The position numbers were made by a program, and so were the translations under genes. A DNA stretch of 64,000 bases, taken from assembly GCF_024105735.1 (NCBI RefSeq), contig NZ_JAAAML010000004.1, positions 496,001-560,000 on the forward strand, written 5' to 3'. Below the pieces are notes generated by a model that made no database searches, had not been told where the DNA came from, and saw nothing but the letters and a program-made list of their open reading frames with translations. The stretch comes from Parahoeflea alexandrii (lineage in GTDB: Bacteria > Pseudomonadota > Alphaproteobacteria > Rhizobiales > Rhizobiaceae). Below, in pieces: positions 1 through 8,714 of the stretch. Numbering within the stretch: position 1 is the first letter of the stretch; each line of letters begins with the position of its first letter.

Positions 1-1256
1 CGGTCCGGACCGGGCACGTGTTGGACGGAAATCTGTTCCACACCAAAGCCCTGGGCGCGCAGCGCCTTGAGCATCGACTGGTTGTCTTCCTTGATCTGAC
101 GATAGGCTTCGGCGGTCTGAACCTTTATCTCGACCGACAGATCATCACCGGTAAGCTTGAGCACCGCGGTGACGCTGCCCAGCGACACCGGATTGAGCTG
201 AAGCTTAAGCGTATGCAGGGTCTGCCCCGGCTGCGAGAGGCCCGTCTGCGTGAGCTGCTGCGCCGGAGCGGCCTTCTGCGCCGCGATCGCCGTACTTCCG
301 GCTTCGGCCAGTGTGCGGGTCAGCAACTGTCCATTGGCCGACATGTTCTGGGCAGGCATGAACTTGCGGGATTCGACCACTTCGACCTTGCCGCCCTTGG
401 CGCCCATTGCATCGTCGAGGCGACGGTCGGCGACATCACGCTGGCGTCCGCCATTGCCACTGCGGAGATCGCGCTTTCCAGCTTCCGCATCGGTGGGCTG
501 GGCCGAGCCTTCCATGCCAAGCGCACGCATGACTTCCCGGACCGATGTCTGATCTTTCTGGCGCTCCGGCCCTGTGTCCGCCGCGGGGGCCTTCGGCCCG
601 GCTTGCACAGCTGCCTGGGCCGCGACTGCGGCTACACCGCCGGTGGCTGCCTGTGCGGCTGCGGCCGGCGCGCTGGCACGCTGGTCGGATTGAACGGTGT
701 TTGCCTGGAGGCTGGCTGCCTTGGCCTTGTCGGATGATTGTGCGGCAACCTCAGCCTGTGCGGCATCACCATCGGCCTTCGGTTCAGCGACATTTGCAGG
801 CTTTGCGACCGCCGTCACCCGGGCTTGATTGGCATCGGCAGCTGCCGTCTTCCCTGCAGCAGCGGCGATAACGGCTGCCATCTCGTCATTGCCGGCCTCG
901 GGATCGGCCGGCATTCCGTTTGCCTGTTCAGTCGGGAGTTCTTCGCCTGGCGCAGGCTGTCCCAGTGCAGCATCATCCGAGTAGGATGCACTCGACATCA
1001 GGCCCGTGAGCAGGTTCAGGATCTCGTCTGACTGCGCAGCCTGCTCGTTCGCATCGTCTGCTTCGTCGCGCACGGCCGAGGCTTCATCAGCCTTGTTGAC
1101 CCGGTCGCGATCAGCGGTGGTGCCGCGTTTTTCCTGTGAAAGGGCGGCGGAGAATGCGTCATCGCGACCGTCCCCGGCCGCTCCGTTGCCATCGCCGGCC
1201 TTGGCTGCGGGCCGAGCAGGCACCTGCCGCTGCATCACCATGTCCAATGCGCTCAC
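1..1256 (-). CDS. fliK: Flagellar hook-length control protein FliK (MotD), partial
   Basis: FliK is the secreted molecular ruler that lets the flagellar export gate switch from hook to filament substrates; rhizobial literature also calls it MotD. About 418 residues are visible and the 3' end lies outside the window. The first ~300 residues are Ala/Gln/Asp-rich and of low complexity. A compact C-terminal domain follows from about residue 335, with the FliK-like stretch LKLQLNPVSLGSV. The GTG at 1256 is preferred because GGAGAGGAAAG lies just upstream; an in-frame ATG at 1241 is the alternative. It starts 18 nt after the motC stop, so it is probably the last visible gene of the motB-motC-fliK transcript. 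Identification rests on the C-terminal domain plus position. Confidence 0.88.
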   Translation of the reverse strand, partial: MSALDMVMQRQVPARPAAKAGDGNGAAGDGRDDAFSAALSQEKRGTTADRDRVNKADEASAVRDEADDANEQAAQSDEILNLLTGLMSSASYSDDAALGQPAPGEELPTEQANGMPADPEAGNDEMAAVIAAAAGKTAAADANQARVTAVAKPANVAEPKADGDAAQAEVAAQSSDKAKAASLQANTVQSDQRASAPAAAAQAATGGVAAVAAQAAVQAGPKAPAADTGPERQKDQTSVREVMRALGMEGSAQPTDAEAGKRDLRSGNGGRQRDVADRRLDDAMGAKGGKVEVVESRKFMPAQNMSANGQLLTRTLAEAGSTAIAAQKAAPAQQLTQTGLSQPGQTLHTLKLQLNPVSLGSVTAVLKLTGDDLSVEIKVQTAEAYRQIKEDNQSMLKALRAQGFGVEQISVQHVPGPD

Positions 1257-1274
1257 GAGGCTTTCCTCTCCACT

Positions 1275-2813
1275 TCACTCAAGCAGCTTGTCTATGCGCT
1301 CGAGTGCCTGTTTGCGGTCCGACACATAACCCTTGAAGGTTTCGTCTTCCGCGGCACGCAACTCCTCATTAGGGGTCTTGGCGCGTCTGAAAATGGGACT
1401 CCCGGCTTTCTTTTCGCCATCGGCAGCAGTCTTCAAGGGATCACCGGCCTGTGTCATGTCCGGTTGCTGTATCATGGCCGGCATTGCTTGCGTGAAGCTG
1501 TCGGGCAGTGGTTTCTTCACGACTTCACTTGCGACAATCTCTGCTGCCTTGCGCAAAGCACGGTCACGGCGCGACAAACGGGCGCCCGACAGTGCATTGA
1601 TGCTTTGAAGAACACCGTCGACGCCGTCGGTCGGGATCTTGGCCATGCCGGAGTAGAGCTCGGCCATGGCCTGTGGTGCCGTGTCATTGATTCCGAGCAA
1701 CGCCTCGGCCCTGTCCGAAGCAAAGACCGCAAGATCGCGCAGACCCGAAATGGCCGCCTTGCGGGCGATACGCAGATAGATCTCGCGTTTTCTCGGCCGG
1801 TCCATGAAGGACAGGATCTCGCTCAGGCCCTCATCACCGATGGTTTCGTAATTCAGAAGCACGAGGTCGACCACGAGATCGGCATACTGACCGGCATAGG
1901 GCGAATTGATGAAACGGCGCGCATAGAGTTGCGCGTAATGCAGTGCCTCCTCCACCATGTTCTTCTGTGCCGCGATGAACAACGAGCGGCGCAACGCGGC
2001 TTCCTCGACCAGCGTCCCCGGCGCCGTCAACCGGGCCCAGTCAAACAATTCGAGCGCTCCGGAATCGTTGAGCGCAGCGGTGACATTGGCCGCCACCAGC
2101 GTGATATAGGGACCGATCTCGGTATCACGGTAGATCTCGACCACCTCGGTGAGTTCCGTCTGCGTCTTGGCAGCGCGGCCGTTCAGATAGGCCCGCAGGA
2201 CCGTGGTCACCTCGTTGTCGAAATTGCCGAACTTGTCCTTGATCGCAAGAATGTCGAGCGTGGCGGGATTGCCGCCACTCATGGCATAGATCAGGGCGGC
2301 ATCGACATTGCGGGGATCGTCGAAGACCTTCTGGTCTGCCTGACGCAGCCGGCTGTCGATCACGCCAATGAGAAAGCGCTGCATCTCCATGGCGGAATGA
2401 TCGCCCTGGACGACCGCGTCCTGAACGAACTGCAGAGAGCGGACCAACTTGTAGGGTTCGAGGCTTTCCATCTGCTCGCCGATTTCCAGCCCTGCCACTT
2501 CGGCCGGTTCGGAAAACGGTGCCTTGACACCTTCGGTCTCGGCACTCTGGGGATCAGCAGCTGCGTCGTCGCCAGCTCCGTCCACCATGCCGGCTGCCGG
2601 CTGGTGCGGATTGGCTGCGCCGTGTGATTCCGCAGATGTCTCGCCATGCTCCGGAGCCGAGGCAGCGTCCTGCCCGCCGGTCCCGGATTTGGCGCCGTGA
2701 AACAGCTCAAACGGCAATGGTTTCGCCGGCTCCTGAGCCAGCGCACCAAACGCAAACATCGCCGCGGCAGCGGCGAAGCTCACAGGCGCGGGATAGAAGG
2801 CGCGCCGCACCAT
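1275..2813 (-). CDS. motC: Periplasmic motility protein MotC
   Basis: MotC is a rhizobial periplasmic protein that works with MotB to control stator function and hence flagellar speed. The 512-residue product starts with a signal peptide (MVRRAFYP, then an Ala-rich hydrophobic stretch ending near ALA-QE). A Gly/Glu/Ala-rich linker runs to about residue 110, then a long, mainly helical body with repeat-like helices. It seems longer than MotC as I recall it from Sinorhizobium (about 430 residues), mainly through the linker. Its ATG overlaps the motB stop as TGATG, so translation is probably coupled. Its dedicated chaperone gene motE is at 12092-12613. Confidence 0.9.
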   Translation of the reverse strand: MVRRAFYPAPVSFAAAAAMFAFGALAQEPAKPLPFELFHGAKSGTGGQDAASAPEHGETSAESHGAANPHQPAAGMVDGAGDDAAADPQSAETEGVKAPFSEPAEVAGLEIGEQMESLEPYKLVRSLQFVQDAVVQGDHSAMEMQRFLIGVIDSRLRQADQKVFDDPRNVDAALIYAMSGGNPATLDILAIKDKFGNFDNEVTTVLRAYLNGRAAKTQTELTEVVEIYRDTEIGPYITLVAANVTAALNDSGALELFDWARLTAPGTLVEEAALRRSLFIAAQKNMVEEALHYAQLYARRFINSPYAGQYADLVVDLVLLNYETIGDEGLSEILSFMDRPRKREIYLRIARKAAISGLRDLAVFASDRAEALLGINDTAPQAMAELYSGMAKIPTDGVDGVLQSINALSGARLSRRDRALRKAAEIVASEVVKKPLPDSFTQAMPAMIQQPDMTQAGDPLKTAADGEKKAGSPIFRRAKTPNEELRAAEDETFKGYVSDRKQALERIDKLLE

Positions 2814-4093
2814 CAGCTCCCTTCGGCCTCGACAAGGATCTCGATGCGGCGGTTGACCTCGGAATAGGGATTTTCCGGATCCTTGAGCCGGCGGTCAGCA
2901 AAGCCCGAGACCTGGATGATCCTGTCCTCTGGTACGCCGCCGCGGACGAGCATGAAAAGGGCGGAGTGTGCCCGGGCGGTCGAGAGCCGCCAGTTGTCAT
3001 CATTGCCGGATGTATAGGGCCTTGCATCGGTGTGACCGCGAATCGCGATGGCGCCGGGCCGTTTTGACAAAAGCTCGCCGATTTTCTCCATGGCAACAAC
3101 AAGGTCACGGCCCGGCACGGCAGATCCGACATTGAACATGCCGAAATCAAGCTGGTCGGTGAGCGAGACGAGCAAGCCGCCCTCGGTCGGGGTGACGGTC
3201 AGGCCTTCGGCCAGCTTGCCGACGGTACCGCCGAGTGCCCGGGCGATCTCCTTCTGGAGCTCCTCGGCCTCGGCCTCCGCCTTGGCGATCTTGGCTTCTT
3301 CTTCGGTGGTTTCCGACCCGTTTCCACCTTCGCCGGCAACATCGGCGGACTGGTTGCCGGTCGGTCCATCCTCGGGATTGCCACCAAAGTTTCCGGCCTG
3401 CGCATAGGGATCCTCAAGCAATCCCAGATCGTCAATCGCGTCGGGGGGCGCATTGTTCTGCGGGTAGCCGTCGGCTTCCACCATGGCCTGGCTATCCTCA
3501 AGCGACTTGCGCTCCTGCTCGATCTGTTTCGACCAGAAATCCGGATCGAAAGGATCGCGGTAGGCATCACCGCCGGATGCGCCGGTTGCAGGTCCGGATT
3601 GCGAAGCACCGCCATCGCCTTTTTCGGAGATGTTGGTCTGGGTTCCCGTTTCCTGGGCGATTTCAGCCAGTACCGAGAACGGATTCTCGAAATAGTCGGA
3701 TTCGGAATAGTCCTGCTTTTCTCCGGCGGTGCTGTTTTCCTGGTTGCCGACCTCGGCCGCCTTGCCGTCGGTGGTCCCCTGACCGTCCGACTTGGATTTC
3801 GGTGCCTTGGCCTCACCGTCCTGGGTGTTGCCAACCTGCTTGATGCCGCGATCGGTCGGCTTGTCGTCCATCAGCTTGATCGGGTTGAAGTAACTCGCGA
3901 CAGAGGCCTTGCTTTCCTCGTTGGCGGCATTGACCAGCCACATCACCAGAAAGAAAGCCATCATTGCAGTCATGAAGTCGGCGTAGGCGATCTTCCAGAC
4001 GCCGCCATGGGCACCGTCATCGGCGTTGTTACCACGCCGCTTGACGATGATGATCTCGTTCTTGCCCTGGTGGGTTGAGTCGCCTTCGGCCAT
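2813..4093 (-). CDS. motB: Flagellar stator protein MotB
   Basis: MotB pairs with MotA as the proton-driven stator and anchors it to peptidoglycan. The 426-residue product has a short cytoplasmic N terminus, one transmembrane helix at about residues 32-54 with the proton-carrying Asp at position 39 (YADFMTAMMAFF), and a very long Gly/Asn/Glu-rich linker at about residues 60-290. A C-terminal OmpA-type peptidoglycan-binding domain follows (IRGHTDARPY, then VNRRIEILVE). The long acidic linker is characteristic of rhizobial MotB, which acts with MotC. The start overlaps the stop of the upstream fliH-like gene by one base (TGATG). MotA is encoded separately at 20286-21164 on the other strand. Confidence 0.95.
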   Translation of the reverse strand: MAEGDSTHQGKNEIIIVKRRGNNADDGAHGGVWKIAYADFMTAMMAFFLVMWLVNAANEESKASVASYFNPIKLMDDKPTDRGIKQVGNTQDGEAKAPKSKSDGQGTTDGKAAEVGNQENSTAGEKQDYSESDYFENPFSVLAEIAQETGTQTNISEKGDGGASQSGPATGASGGDAYRDPFDPDFWSKQIEQERKSLEDSQAMVEADGYPQNNAPPDAIDDLGLLEDPYAQAGNFGGNPEDGPTGNQSADVAGEGGNGSETTEEEAKIAKAEAEAEELQKEIARALGGTVGKLAEGLTVTPTEGGLLVSLTDQLDFGMFNVGSAVPGRDLVVAMEKIGELLSKRPGAIAIRGHTDARPYTSGNDDNWRLSTARAHSALFMLVRGGVPEDRIIQVSGFADRRLKDPENPYSEVNRRIEILVEAEGS

Positions 4094-4710
4094 CAGAGAA
4101 CCTCAGCCAGAGCTTTGGACCATTCCTCGAGGCGGCTGGCAAACTTGGTCTTGTTGATCTCGACCTCAATGTCGAACTGGTCGTTGCGGTGGACTTCGAA
4201 CCTGTCGGCATCGGCACCGATATTGGCCTGCAGCGCTTCGACCAGAGCGTCAGGTCCGGAGACGCGGATCTGACCGGCGTTTTCCAGCGCCAGGATCTTG
4301 CGGATCTCGTCGGAGAGGCCGGAGAGAATGCGGACGCGAAGCGCCTCATCGATCAGCGGCTTGAGGACGGCCTCAACATCACCGGCGATCATGTCAGCGA
4401 TTTCTGCGCTTCTTGCGGCAATAGCGTCGGGAATTTGTGTCGCGGCACTGGCTTCAAGCTCTTCACGCAGGGCCGCGAGCTCGGCGGCGTGAAGATTTTC
4501 GATGGCGAGATGTTCTTCTTCGAACTTGCGGGTCAATTCAGCCCGCGCAATCGCTTCGCCCTCCGCCCGGGCCTCGGCGCGGATGCTTTCGACATTGATG
4601 TTGGGCAGCGCTGCGGGCTTGTCTTCTTCTTCCACATGCCGGTCAGCATGGAAACCGCTCATATCGGTGAATTCGAAATCCGGCAGATACCTGGCGAAAC
4701 TGGCCGTCAT
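4093..4710 (-). CDS. FliH-like flagellar assembly protein
   Basis: This is a 205-residue, acidic, helix-rich cytoplasmic protein with no signal peptide. Its central segment (about residues 40-110) is Ala/Glu-rich and probably coiled-coil, as in FliH, the stator-like regulator of the export ATPase FliI. The C-terminal half contains the FliH/YscL-like pattern LKPLIDEALR and VEALQANIGADADRFEV. Rhizobial islands carry a gene here, between the flagellins and motB, and no other fliH is visible near fliI. FliH is therefore the best guess, but similarity seen by eye is only at the pattern level. It is first in the unit with motB, motC and fliK. Confidence 0.6.
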   Translation of the reverse strand: MTASFARYLPDFEFTDMSGFHADRHVEEEDKPAALPNINVESIRAEARAEGEAIARAELTRKFEEEHLAIENLHAAELAALREELEASAATQIPDAIAARSAEIADMIAGDVEAVLKPLIDEALRVRILSGLSDEIRKILALENAGQIRVSGPDALVEALQANIGADADRFEVHRNDQFDIEVEINKTKFASRLEEWSKALAEVL

Positions 4711-4901
4711 GAGCCTCTCCGTTTGGTGGCAATTGCTGACGATAGCCGGTTCACTGTCTTTCCCTTCGAGAATTGAAGGCGGGGACTGCAGGATCCGGCT
4801 GCGCCTTCATGCGCGTGAGAAACCTAGGGAGTTAAACTTGTGTGAGAATGACCTCGGGCTGCCCGACCCGATGAAAAATGCCCGTCCTCACCAAGATTTG
4901 C

Positions 4902-4939
4902 GCTGATCCGCACCAAGGGCAATTTTGGTGCGGATCAGC
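4902..4939. repeat. Perfect 14-bp inverted repeat in the gap between flagellin 1 and the fliH-like gene
   Basis: The arms at 4902-4915 (GCTGATCCGCACCA) and 4926-4939 match perfectly around a 10-nt loop. It lies in the 304-bp gap 4711-5014, downstream of the first flagellin on the minus strand, and could act as its terminator. No T-run follows on either strand, so a Rho-independent role is uncertain; mRNA 3'-end stabilisation is also possible. The rest of the gap should hold the promoter for fliH-like-motB-motC-fliK; no clear box was found. Confidence 0.6.
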
Positions 4940-5014
4940 TGATCCACCATGTCCGTTGACCGGCGGCACGGTAGAATTCGATCATCCAGCCCGCCCGTTC
5001 AGGGCCGGTCCGGC

Positions 5015-5992
5015 TTACTGCCGGAAGAGCTGAAGGATGTTTTCCGAGTTGGTGTTGGCGATCGACAGTGACTGGATGCCGAGCTGCTGCTGCGTCTGCA
5101 GGGCCTTGAGGCGTGTCGATTCCTCGTTCATGTCGGCGTCGACCAGACGGCCGATACCCTTGTCGATGGAGTCCATCAAATTGGCGACGAAGTCTTCCTG
5201 CATGGAGACGCGCTTGTTGACGGCACCGAGATTGGATGCGGCATCGGTCATCGTGGTGAGAATGGAATCCACCACCCTGATCATATCGTCAACCTGGGCA
5301 TCGGTGGTGGTCGCGGCCAGGGTGATGGCCGTACCGGATGCCTGGGTGCCGGTGGTCGAGCCCGTATCAATCAGGAAGTAATCGCGGGTTGCGGTACCGG
5401 TTGCGTTGGGATCAAGGGCGTTGGCGTCGATATCCTTGGTCAGGATGCCGAGGCTTTCGTTGGCGGCGCCGATCATGGTCAGGCTGGTGACGTTGATGTC
5501 GAGCGTGGTGATCGAGACGAGGCCGTTGACGTCGCGGTTGAAGCCGCCGACGACCGACTTGGTTCCGGCGGCTGCGGTCGAGGTGTTGTTGAGCCAGTTC
5601 TCGCCGGAGAACGATGCCGAAACGGCAATCGACTGAAGCTGGTTCTTCAGCTCTGTCAGTTCCTTGTCGATCTTGGTCTTGTCGACGCCAGGCTCGCGGG
5701 CCGCAACCAGCTTTGCCTTGATTTCGGAAACCACGTCGATGGAGCTGTTCATCGCGGTGTAGGCGATGTCCACCTTTGCCGCACCCAGTCCCAATGCATC
5801 CTTGACGGTGGACAATGCCTTGTTGTCGGACCGCATGGTCGTTGCGATCGACCAGTAGGCCGCGTTGTCACCGGCGGTTTCGACGCGGTAGCCCGAAGAA
5901 ACGCGCGCCTGCGTCATCTGCATTTCTGAATTGATTGTGCGAAGTGTCTGAAGGGCAGCCATTGCGGCTGCGTTGGTCATGATGCTGGTCAT
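5015..5992 (-). CDS. fla: Flagellin 1
   Basis: This 325-residue flagellin is a filament subunit exported by the flagellar type III apparatus. It has the conserved N-terminal D0/D1 helix (SSGYRVETAGDNAAYWSIAT) and C-terminal D1/D0 helix (TQQQLGIQSLSIANTNSENI), with a short variable middle, as in rhizobial complex filaments. The ATG at 5992 (MTSIMTN) is preferred over an upstream in-frame start because all four paralogues begin this way and GGGGGC lies at ribosome-binding distance. It is the most divergent of the four copies in N- and C-terminal details, for example QTLRTINSEMQ. By position next to motB it may correspond to flaC of Sinorhizobium. Confidence 0.96.
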   Translation of the reverse strand: MTSIMTNAAAMAALQTLRTINSEMQMTQARVSSGYRVETAGDNAAYWSIATTMRSDNKALSTVKDALGLGAAKVDIAYTAMNSSIDVVSEIKAKLVAAREPGVDKTKIDKELTELKNQLQSIAVSASFSGENWLNNTSTAAAGTKSVVGGFNRDVNGLVSITTLDINVTSLTMIGAANESLGILTKDIDANALDPNATGTATRDYFLIDTGSTTGTQASGTAITLAATTTDAQVDDMIRVVDSILTTMTDAASNLGAVNKRVSMQEDFVANLMDSIDKGIGRLVDADMNEESTRLKALQTQQQLGIQSLSIANTNSENILQLFRQ

Positions 5993-5999
5993 ATTTAAA

Positions 6000-6024
6000 T
6001 GCCCCCTATAATTGCCCAGGGACA
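6000..6024 (-). promoter_or_regulatory. Flagellin 1 leader: predicted Shine-Dalgarno-sequestering hairpin
   Basis: In the mRNA (minus strand) the sequence UGUCCC at 6024-6019 can pair with GGGGCA at 6005-6000, which contains the Shine-Dalgarno region of flagellin 1. One pair is a G·U wobble. The other three flagellin leaders carry the same UGUCCC opposite a perfectly complementary GGGACA. The block CCGGTATGTCCC is shared by all four leaders. Confidence 0.55.
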
Positions 6025-6124
6025 TACCGGCCTCAATTCCGGCTACGATGATCTTGCGTCATGCAACCGGTTTGGCACTTGCCTTGCTCGCCGGTTCATC
6101 GTTGGTAACTAATCGGTAAACGTT

Positions 6125-6144
6125 TATGGTTAACGAGGGGTTAA
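6125..6144 (-). promoter_or_regulatory. Conserved 20-nt flagellin upstream box (copy 1)
   Basis: Minus-strand sequence TTAACCCCTCGTTAACCATA, about 133 bp upstream of the flagellin 1 start. Related 20-mers occur at 7480-7499, 8715-8734 and 10018-10037. The common pattern is TTAA, six variable bases, then GT(T/A)AAC- or GTAACC-like followed by (C/T)A(T/C)A. It may be a promoter element or an activator site, for example for the flagellar regulator Rem. It overlaps a small dyad AGGGGTT-N5-AACCCCT at 6136-6154. Confidence 0.45.
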
Positions 6145-6294
6145 TTCAACCCCTAAATCTACTAATGAAAACCTGTTGCTGTTTACTTCTTGCTGTTTTA
6201 GCGAAGCTGTAACGAAGGTTTTACAACGCGTTACCGCGCCGCACAAAGTTCGATGCCAGTCGCAATCAGGGTTGGACCAGCGAGCAACGCGAAA

Positions 6295-6320
6295 GGGCCG
6301 CATCGTCCCCGATGCGGCCC
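6295..6320 (-). terminator. Terminator of flagellin 2
   Basis: The 11-bp stem GGGCCGCATCG (6295-6305) pairs with 6310-6320 around a 4-nt loop. Read on the minus strand it follows the flagellin 2 stop (6371) and is followed by TTT. A T-rich run on the other side means it could work in both directions. Confidence 0.75.
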
Positions 6321-6370
6321 TTGTTTCCTGTTGCCGTGGCCGCCCGAAAGCGGCCCACTCACGTCCGGTC

Positions 6371-7342
6371 TTAACGGAAGAGCTGCAGGATGTTTTCCGA
6401 ATTGGTGTTGGCGATCGACAATGACTGGATGCCGAGCTGCTGCTGTGTCTGCAGGGCTTTCAGGCGGGTCGATTCCTCGTTCATGTCCGCGTCAACCAGA
6501 CGGCCGATACCGCTGTCGATGGAGTCCATCAGGTTGGCGACGAAGTCTTCCTGCATGGACACGCGCTTGTTGACGGCACCGAGGTTCGAAGCCGCATCGG
6601 TCATCTGCGTCAGCATCGAGTCAACCGCGCGGATCATGTCGTCGACCTGTGCGTCGGTGGTTGTCGCAGCCAGTGTGATGGCCGTACCGGAGCCGGCGGT
6701 TGCCGCTGTACCATCGGCATCGATCAGATAGTAGTTGCGGGCGGTACCGGTGGCATTGGGGTCCAGCGCATCGGCATTGATGTCCTTGGTCAGGATGCCG
6801 AGGGCTTCGTTGCCTGCGCTGATCAGGGTGGTCGAGGTCACGTTGACCGAAAGAGTGGTGATCGAGACCAGGCCGTTCACGTCGCGGTTGAAGCCGCCGA
6901 CGATTTCCTTGGTACCGGCAGCCACGGTGCCGACATTGTTGAGCCAGTTCTCACCGGAGAACGAGGCGGATTCGGAGATCGAAACCAGCTGGTTCTTCAG
7001 CTCGGTGAGTTCCTTGTCGATCTTGGTCTTGTCGACGCCAGGCTCGCGGGCGGCAACCAGCTTTGCCTTGATTTCGGAAATAACGTCGATGGCCGAGTTC
7101 ATGCCGGTGTAGGCAACGTCGACCTTCGCGGCACCGAGTCCGAGTGCATCCTGAACGGTGGAAAGCGCCTTGTTGTCCGAACGCATCGTGGTTGCGATCG
7201 ACCAGTATGCGGCATTGTCCGCAGCAGTTTCGACACGGTAGCCGGAGGAGACGCGGTTCTGCGTCATCTCCATGTCGGAGTTGATGGAACGGAGGGTGGC
7301 GAGCGCAGCCATTGCTGCGGAGTTGGTCATGATGCTTGTCAT
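6371..7342 (-). CDS. fla: Flagellin 2
   Basis: This 323-residue flagellin begins MTSIMTNSAAMAALATL and has conserved D0/D1 ends (SSGYRVETAADNAAYWSIAT and QQLGIQSLSIANTNSENI). The short variable middle (about residues 190-225) differs from the other copies: NYYLIDADGTAATAGSGTA. Start ATG 7342 is shared in sequence context with the paralogues and preceded by GGGACA at ribosome-binding spacing. It lies between its own upstream region (7343-7600) and its own terminator, so it is probably an independent transcript. Confidence 0.97.
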   Translation of the reverse strand: MTSIMTNSAAMAALATLRSINSDMEMTQNRVSSGYRVETAADNAAYWSIATTMRSDNKALSTVQDALGLGAAKVDVAYTGMNSAIDVISEIKAKLVAAREPGVDKTKIDKELTELKNQLVSISESASFSGENWLNNVGTVAAGTKEIVGGFNRDVNGLVSITTLSVNVTSTTLISAGNEALGILTKDINADALDPNATGTARNYYLIDADGTAATAGSGTAITLAATTTDAQVDDMIRAVDSMLTQMTDAASNLGAVNKRVSMQEDFVANLMDSIDSGIGRLVDADMNEESTRLKALQTQQQLGIQSLSIANTNSENILQLFR

Positions 7343-7347
7343 TGAGG

Positions 7348-7376
7348 TGTCCCTATTGACGATCTTACGCGGGACA
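7348..7376 (-). promoter_or_regulatory. Flagellin 2 leader: predicted Shine-Dalgarno-sequestering hairpin
   Basis: In the mRNA, UGUCCC (7376-7371) can pair with GGGACA (7353-7348), which forms the Shine-Dalgarno five nt before the AUG at 7342. The loop is 17 nt. The element sits next to a CCGGTA...CCGGTATGTCCC direct repeat that is conserved upstream of the other flagellin genes. Confidence 0.6.
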
Positions 7377-7479
7377 TACCGGACTCGGTTACCGGCAACG
7401 GTGGCCAGGCATCATACCCATCGCATCCGGTTTCCTCCGATCCGCGACCCACCATTTCTTGACAACCAAAATGTCGGAT

Positions 7480-7499
7480 TATGGTTACTGAACACTTAA
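7480..7499 (-). promoter_or_regulatory. Conserved 20-nt flagellin upstream box (copy 2)
   Basis: Minus-strand TTAAGTGTTCAGTAACCATA, 138 bp upstream of the flagellin 2 start. It is part of a roughly 120-bp upstream segment that is nearly duplicated at 8615-8734 before flagellin 3. Confidence 0.5.
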
Positions 7500-7529
7500 C
7501 CGTGGTGACTTTCTTACCGGTGCGTGAAC

Positions 7530-7560
7530 AAAAAAACGCCGGGGATTTCTCCCCGGCGTT
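7530..7560 (-). terminator. Terminator of flagellin 3
   Basis: The perfect 11-bp stem AACGCCGGGGA (7535-7545) pairs with 7550-7560 around a 4-nt loop. On the minus strand it is followed by a run of seven Ts (complement of A 7530-7536). It is 41 bp past the flagellin 3 stop. The same stem recurs after flagellin 4. Confidence 0.9.
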
Positions 7561-7600
7561 GTTGTTGGGCCCAACCCTATGATCGGGTCTGAAGCGCTCC

Positions 7601-8575
7601 TTAACGGAACAGCGACAGGATGTTCTGCGAGTTGGAGTTGGCGATCGACAGCGACTGGATGCCGAGCTGCTGCTGTGTCTGCAGGGCCTTCAGGCGGGTC
7701 GATTCCTCGTTCATGTCGGCGTCGACCAGGCGGCCGATACCGGTTGTGATCGAGTCCATCAGGTTGGCGACGAAGTCTTCCTGCATGGAGACGCGCTTGT
7801 TGACGGCACCGAGGTTCGAAGCGGCATCGGTCATCTGCGTCAGCATCGAGTCGACAACACGGATCATGTCGTCAACCTGGGCGTCGGTGGTGGCTGCAGT
7901 CAGGGCAATCGCGGTACCGGAAGCCTGCGTACCGGTGGTCGAACCGGTGTCGATCAGGAAGTAGTCGCGGGTTGCGGTGCCGGTTGCGTTCGGATCCAGC
8001 GCGTTGGCATCGATATCCTTGGTCAGGATGCCGAGGCTTTCGTTGGCAGCACCGATGAGAGTGGTCGAGGTGGTGTTGACTGCCAGGGTGGTGATCGAGA
8101 CCAGGCCGTTCACGTCGCGGTTGAAGCCGCCGACGATTTCCTTGGTGCCGGCAGCAGCAGTGCCGGTGTTGTTGAGCCAGTTCTCACCGGAGAACGAAGC
8201 GGATTCGGAGATCGAAACCAGCTGGTTCTTCAGCTCTGTCAGTTCCTTGTCGATCTTGGTCTTGTCGACGCCAGGCTCGCGGGCCGCAACCAGCTTTGCC
8301 TTGATCTCGGAGACGACGTCGATGGCCGAGTTCATGCCGGTGTAGGCAACGTCGACTTTCGCGGCGCCAAGGCCGAGAGCGTCCTTGACGGTCGACATGG
8401 CCTTGTTGTCCGAACGCATGGTTGTTGCGATCGACCAATACGCGGCGTTGTCTGCAGCCGTCTCAACCCGGTAACCGGAAGAAACGCGGTTCTGCGTCAT
8501 TTCCATGTCGGAGTTGATCGAACGGAGAGTGGCGAGTGCAGACATTGCTGCGGAGTTAGTCATGATGCTTGTCAT
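7601..8575 (-). CDS. fla: Flagellin 3
   Basis: This 324-residue flagellin has conserved termini (MTSIMTNSAAMSALATL; SIANSNSQNILSLFR). Its variable middle, DYFLIDTGSTTGTQASGTA, is identical to that of flagellin 4 at protein level and over 236 bp at DNA level, which suggests gene conversion. Start ATG 8575 has GGGACA at correct spacing. It is flanked by its own upstream box and a strong intrinsic terminator. Confidence 0.97.
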   Translation of the reverse strand: MTSIMTNSAAMSALATLRSINSDMEMTQNRVSSGYRVETAADNAAYWSIATTMRSDNKAMSTVKDALGLGAAKVDVAYTGMNSAIDVVSEIKAKLVAAREPGVDKTKIDKELTELKNQLVSISESASFSGENWLNNTGTAAAGTKEIVGGFNRDVNGLVSITTLAVNTTSTTLIGAANESLGILTKDIDANALDPNATGTATRDYFLIDTGSTTGTQASGTAIALTAATTDAQVDDMIRVVDSMLTQMTDAASNLGAVNKRVSMQEDFVANLMDSITTGIGRLVDADMNEESTRLKALQTQQQLGIQSLSIANSNSQNILSLFR

Positions 8576-8580
8576 GGAAG

Positions 8581-8611
8581 TGTCCCTTTTGACAAAAAAA
8601 TACGCGGGACA
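8581..8611 (-). promoter_or_regulatory. Flagellin 3 leader: predicted Shine-Dalgarno-sequestering hairpin
   Basis: UGUCCC (8611-8606) is complementary to the Shine-Dalgarno GGGACA (8586-8581) with a 19-nt, U-rich loop (TTTTTTTGTC in the sense strand). The AUG follows five nt later at 8575. The arrangement matches those before flagellins 2 and 4. Confidence 0.6.
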
Positions 8612-8714
8612 TACCGGACTCGGTTACCGGCAACAGTGGCCAGGCATCATGCCCGTCGCTTCCGGTTTCCTCCGATCCACGACCCACCATTTCTTGACGA
8701 TCAAAATGACGGAG

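Noticed and set aside
1464-2627. A 387-codon open frame antisense to motC
   Set aside because: It mirrors the codon pattern of motC, has no recognisable motif, and would need to overlap a conserved gene completely.
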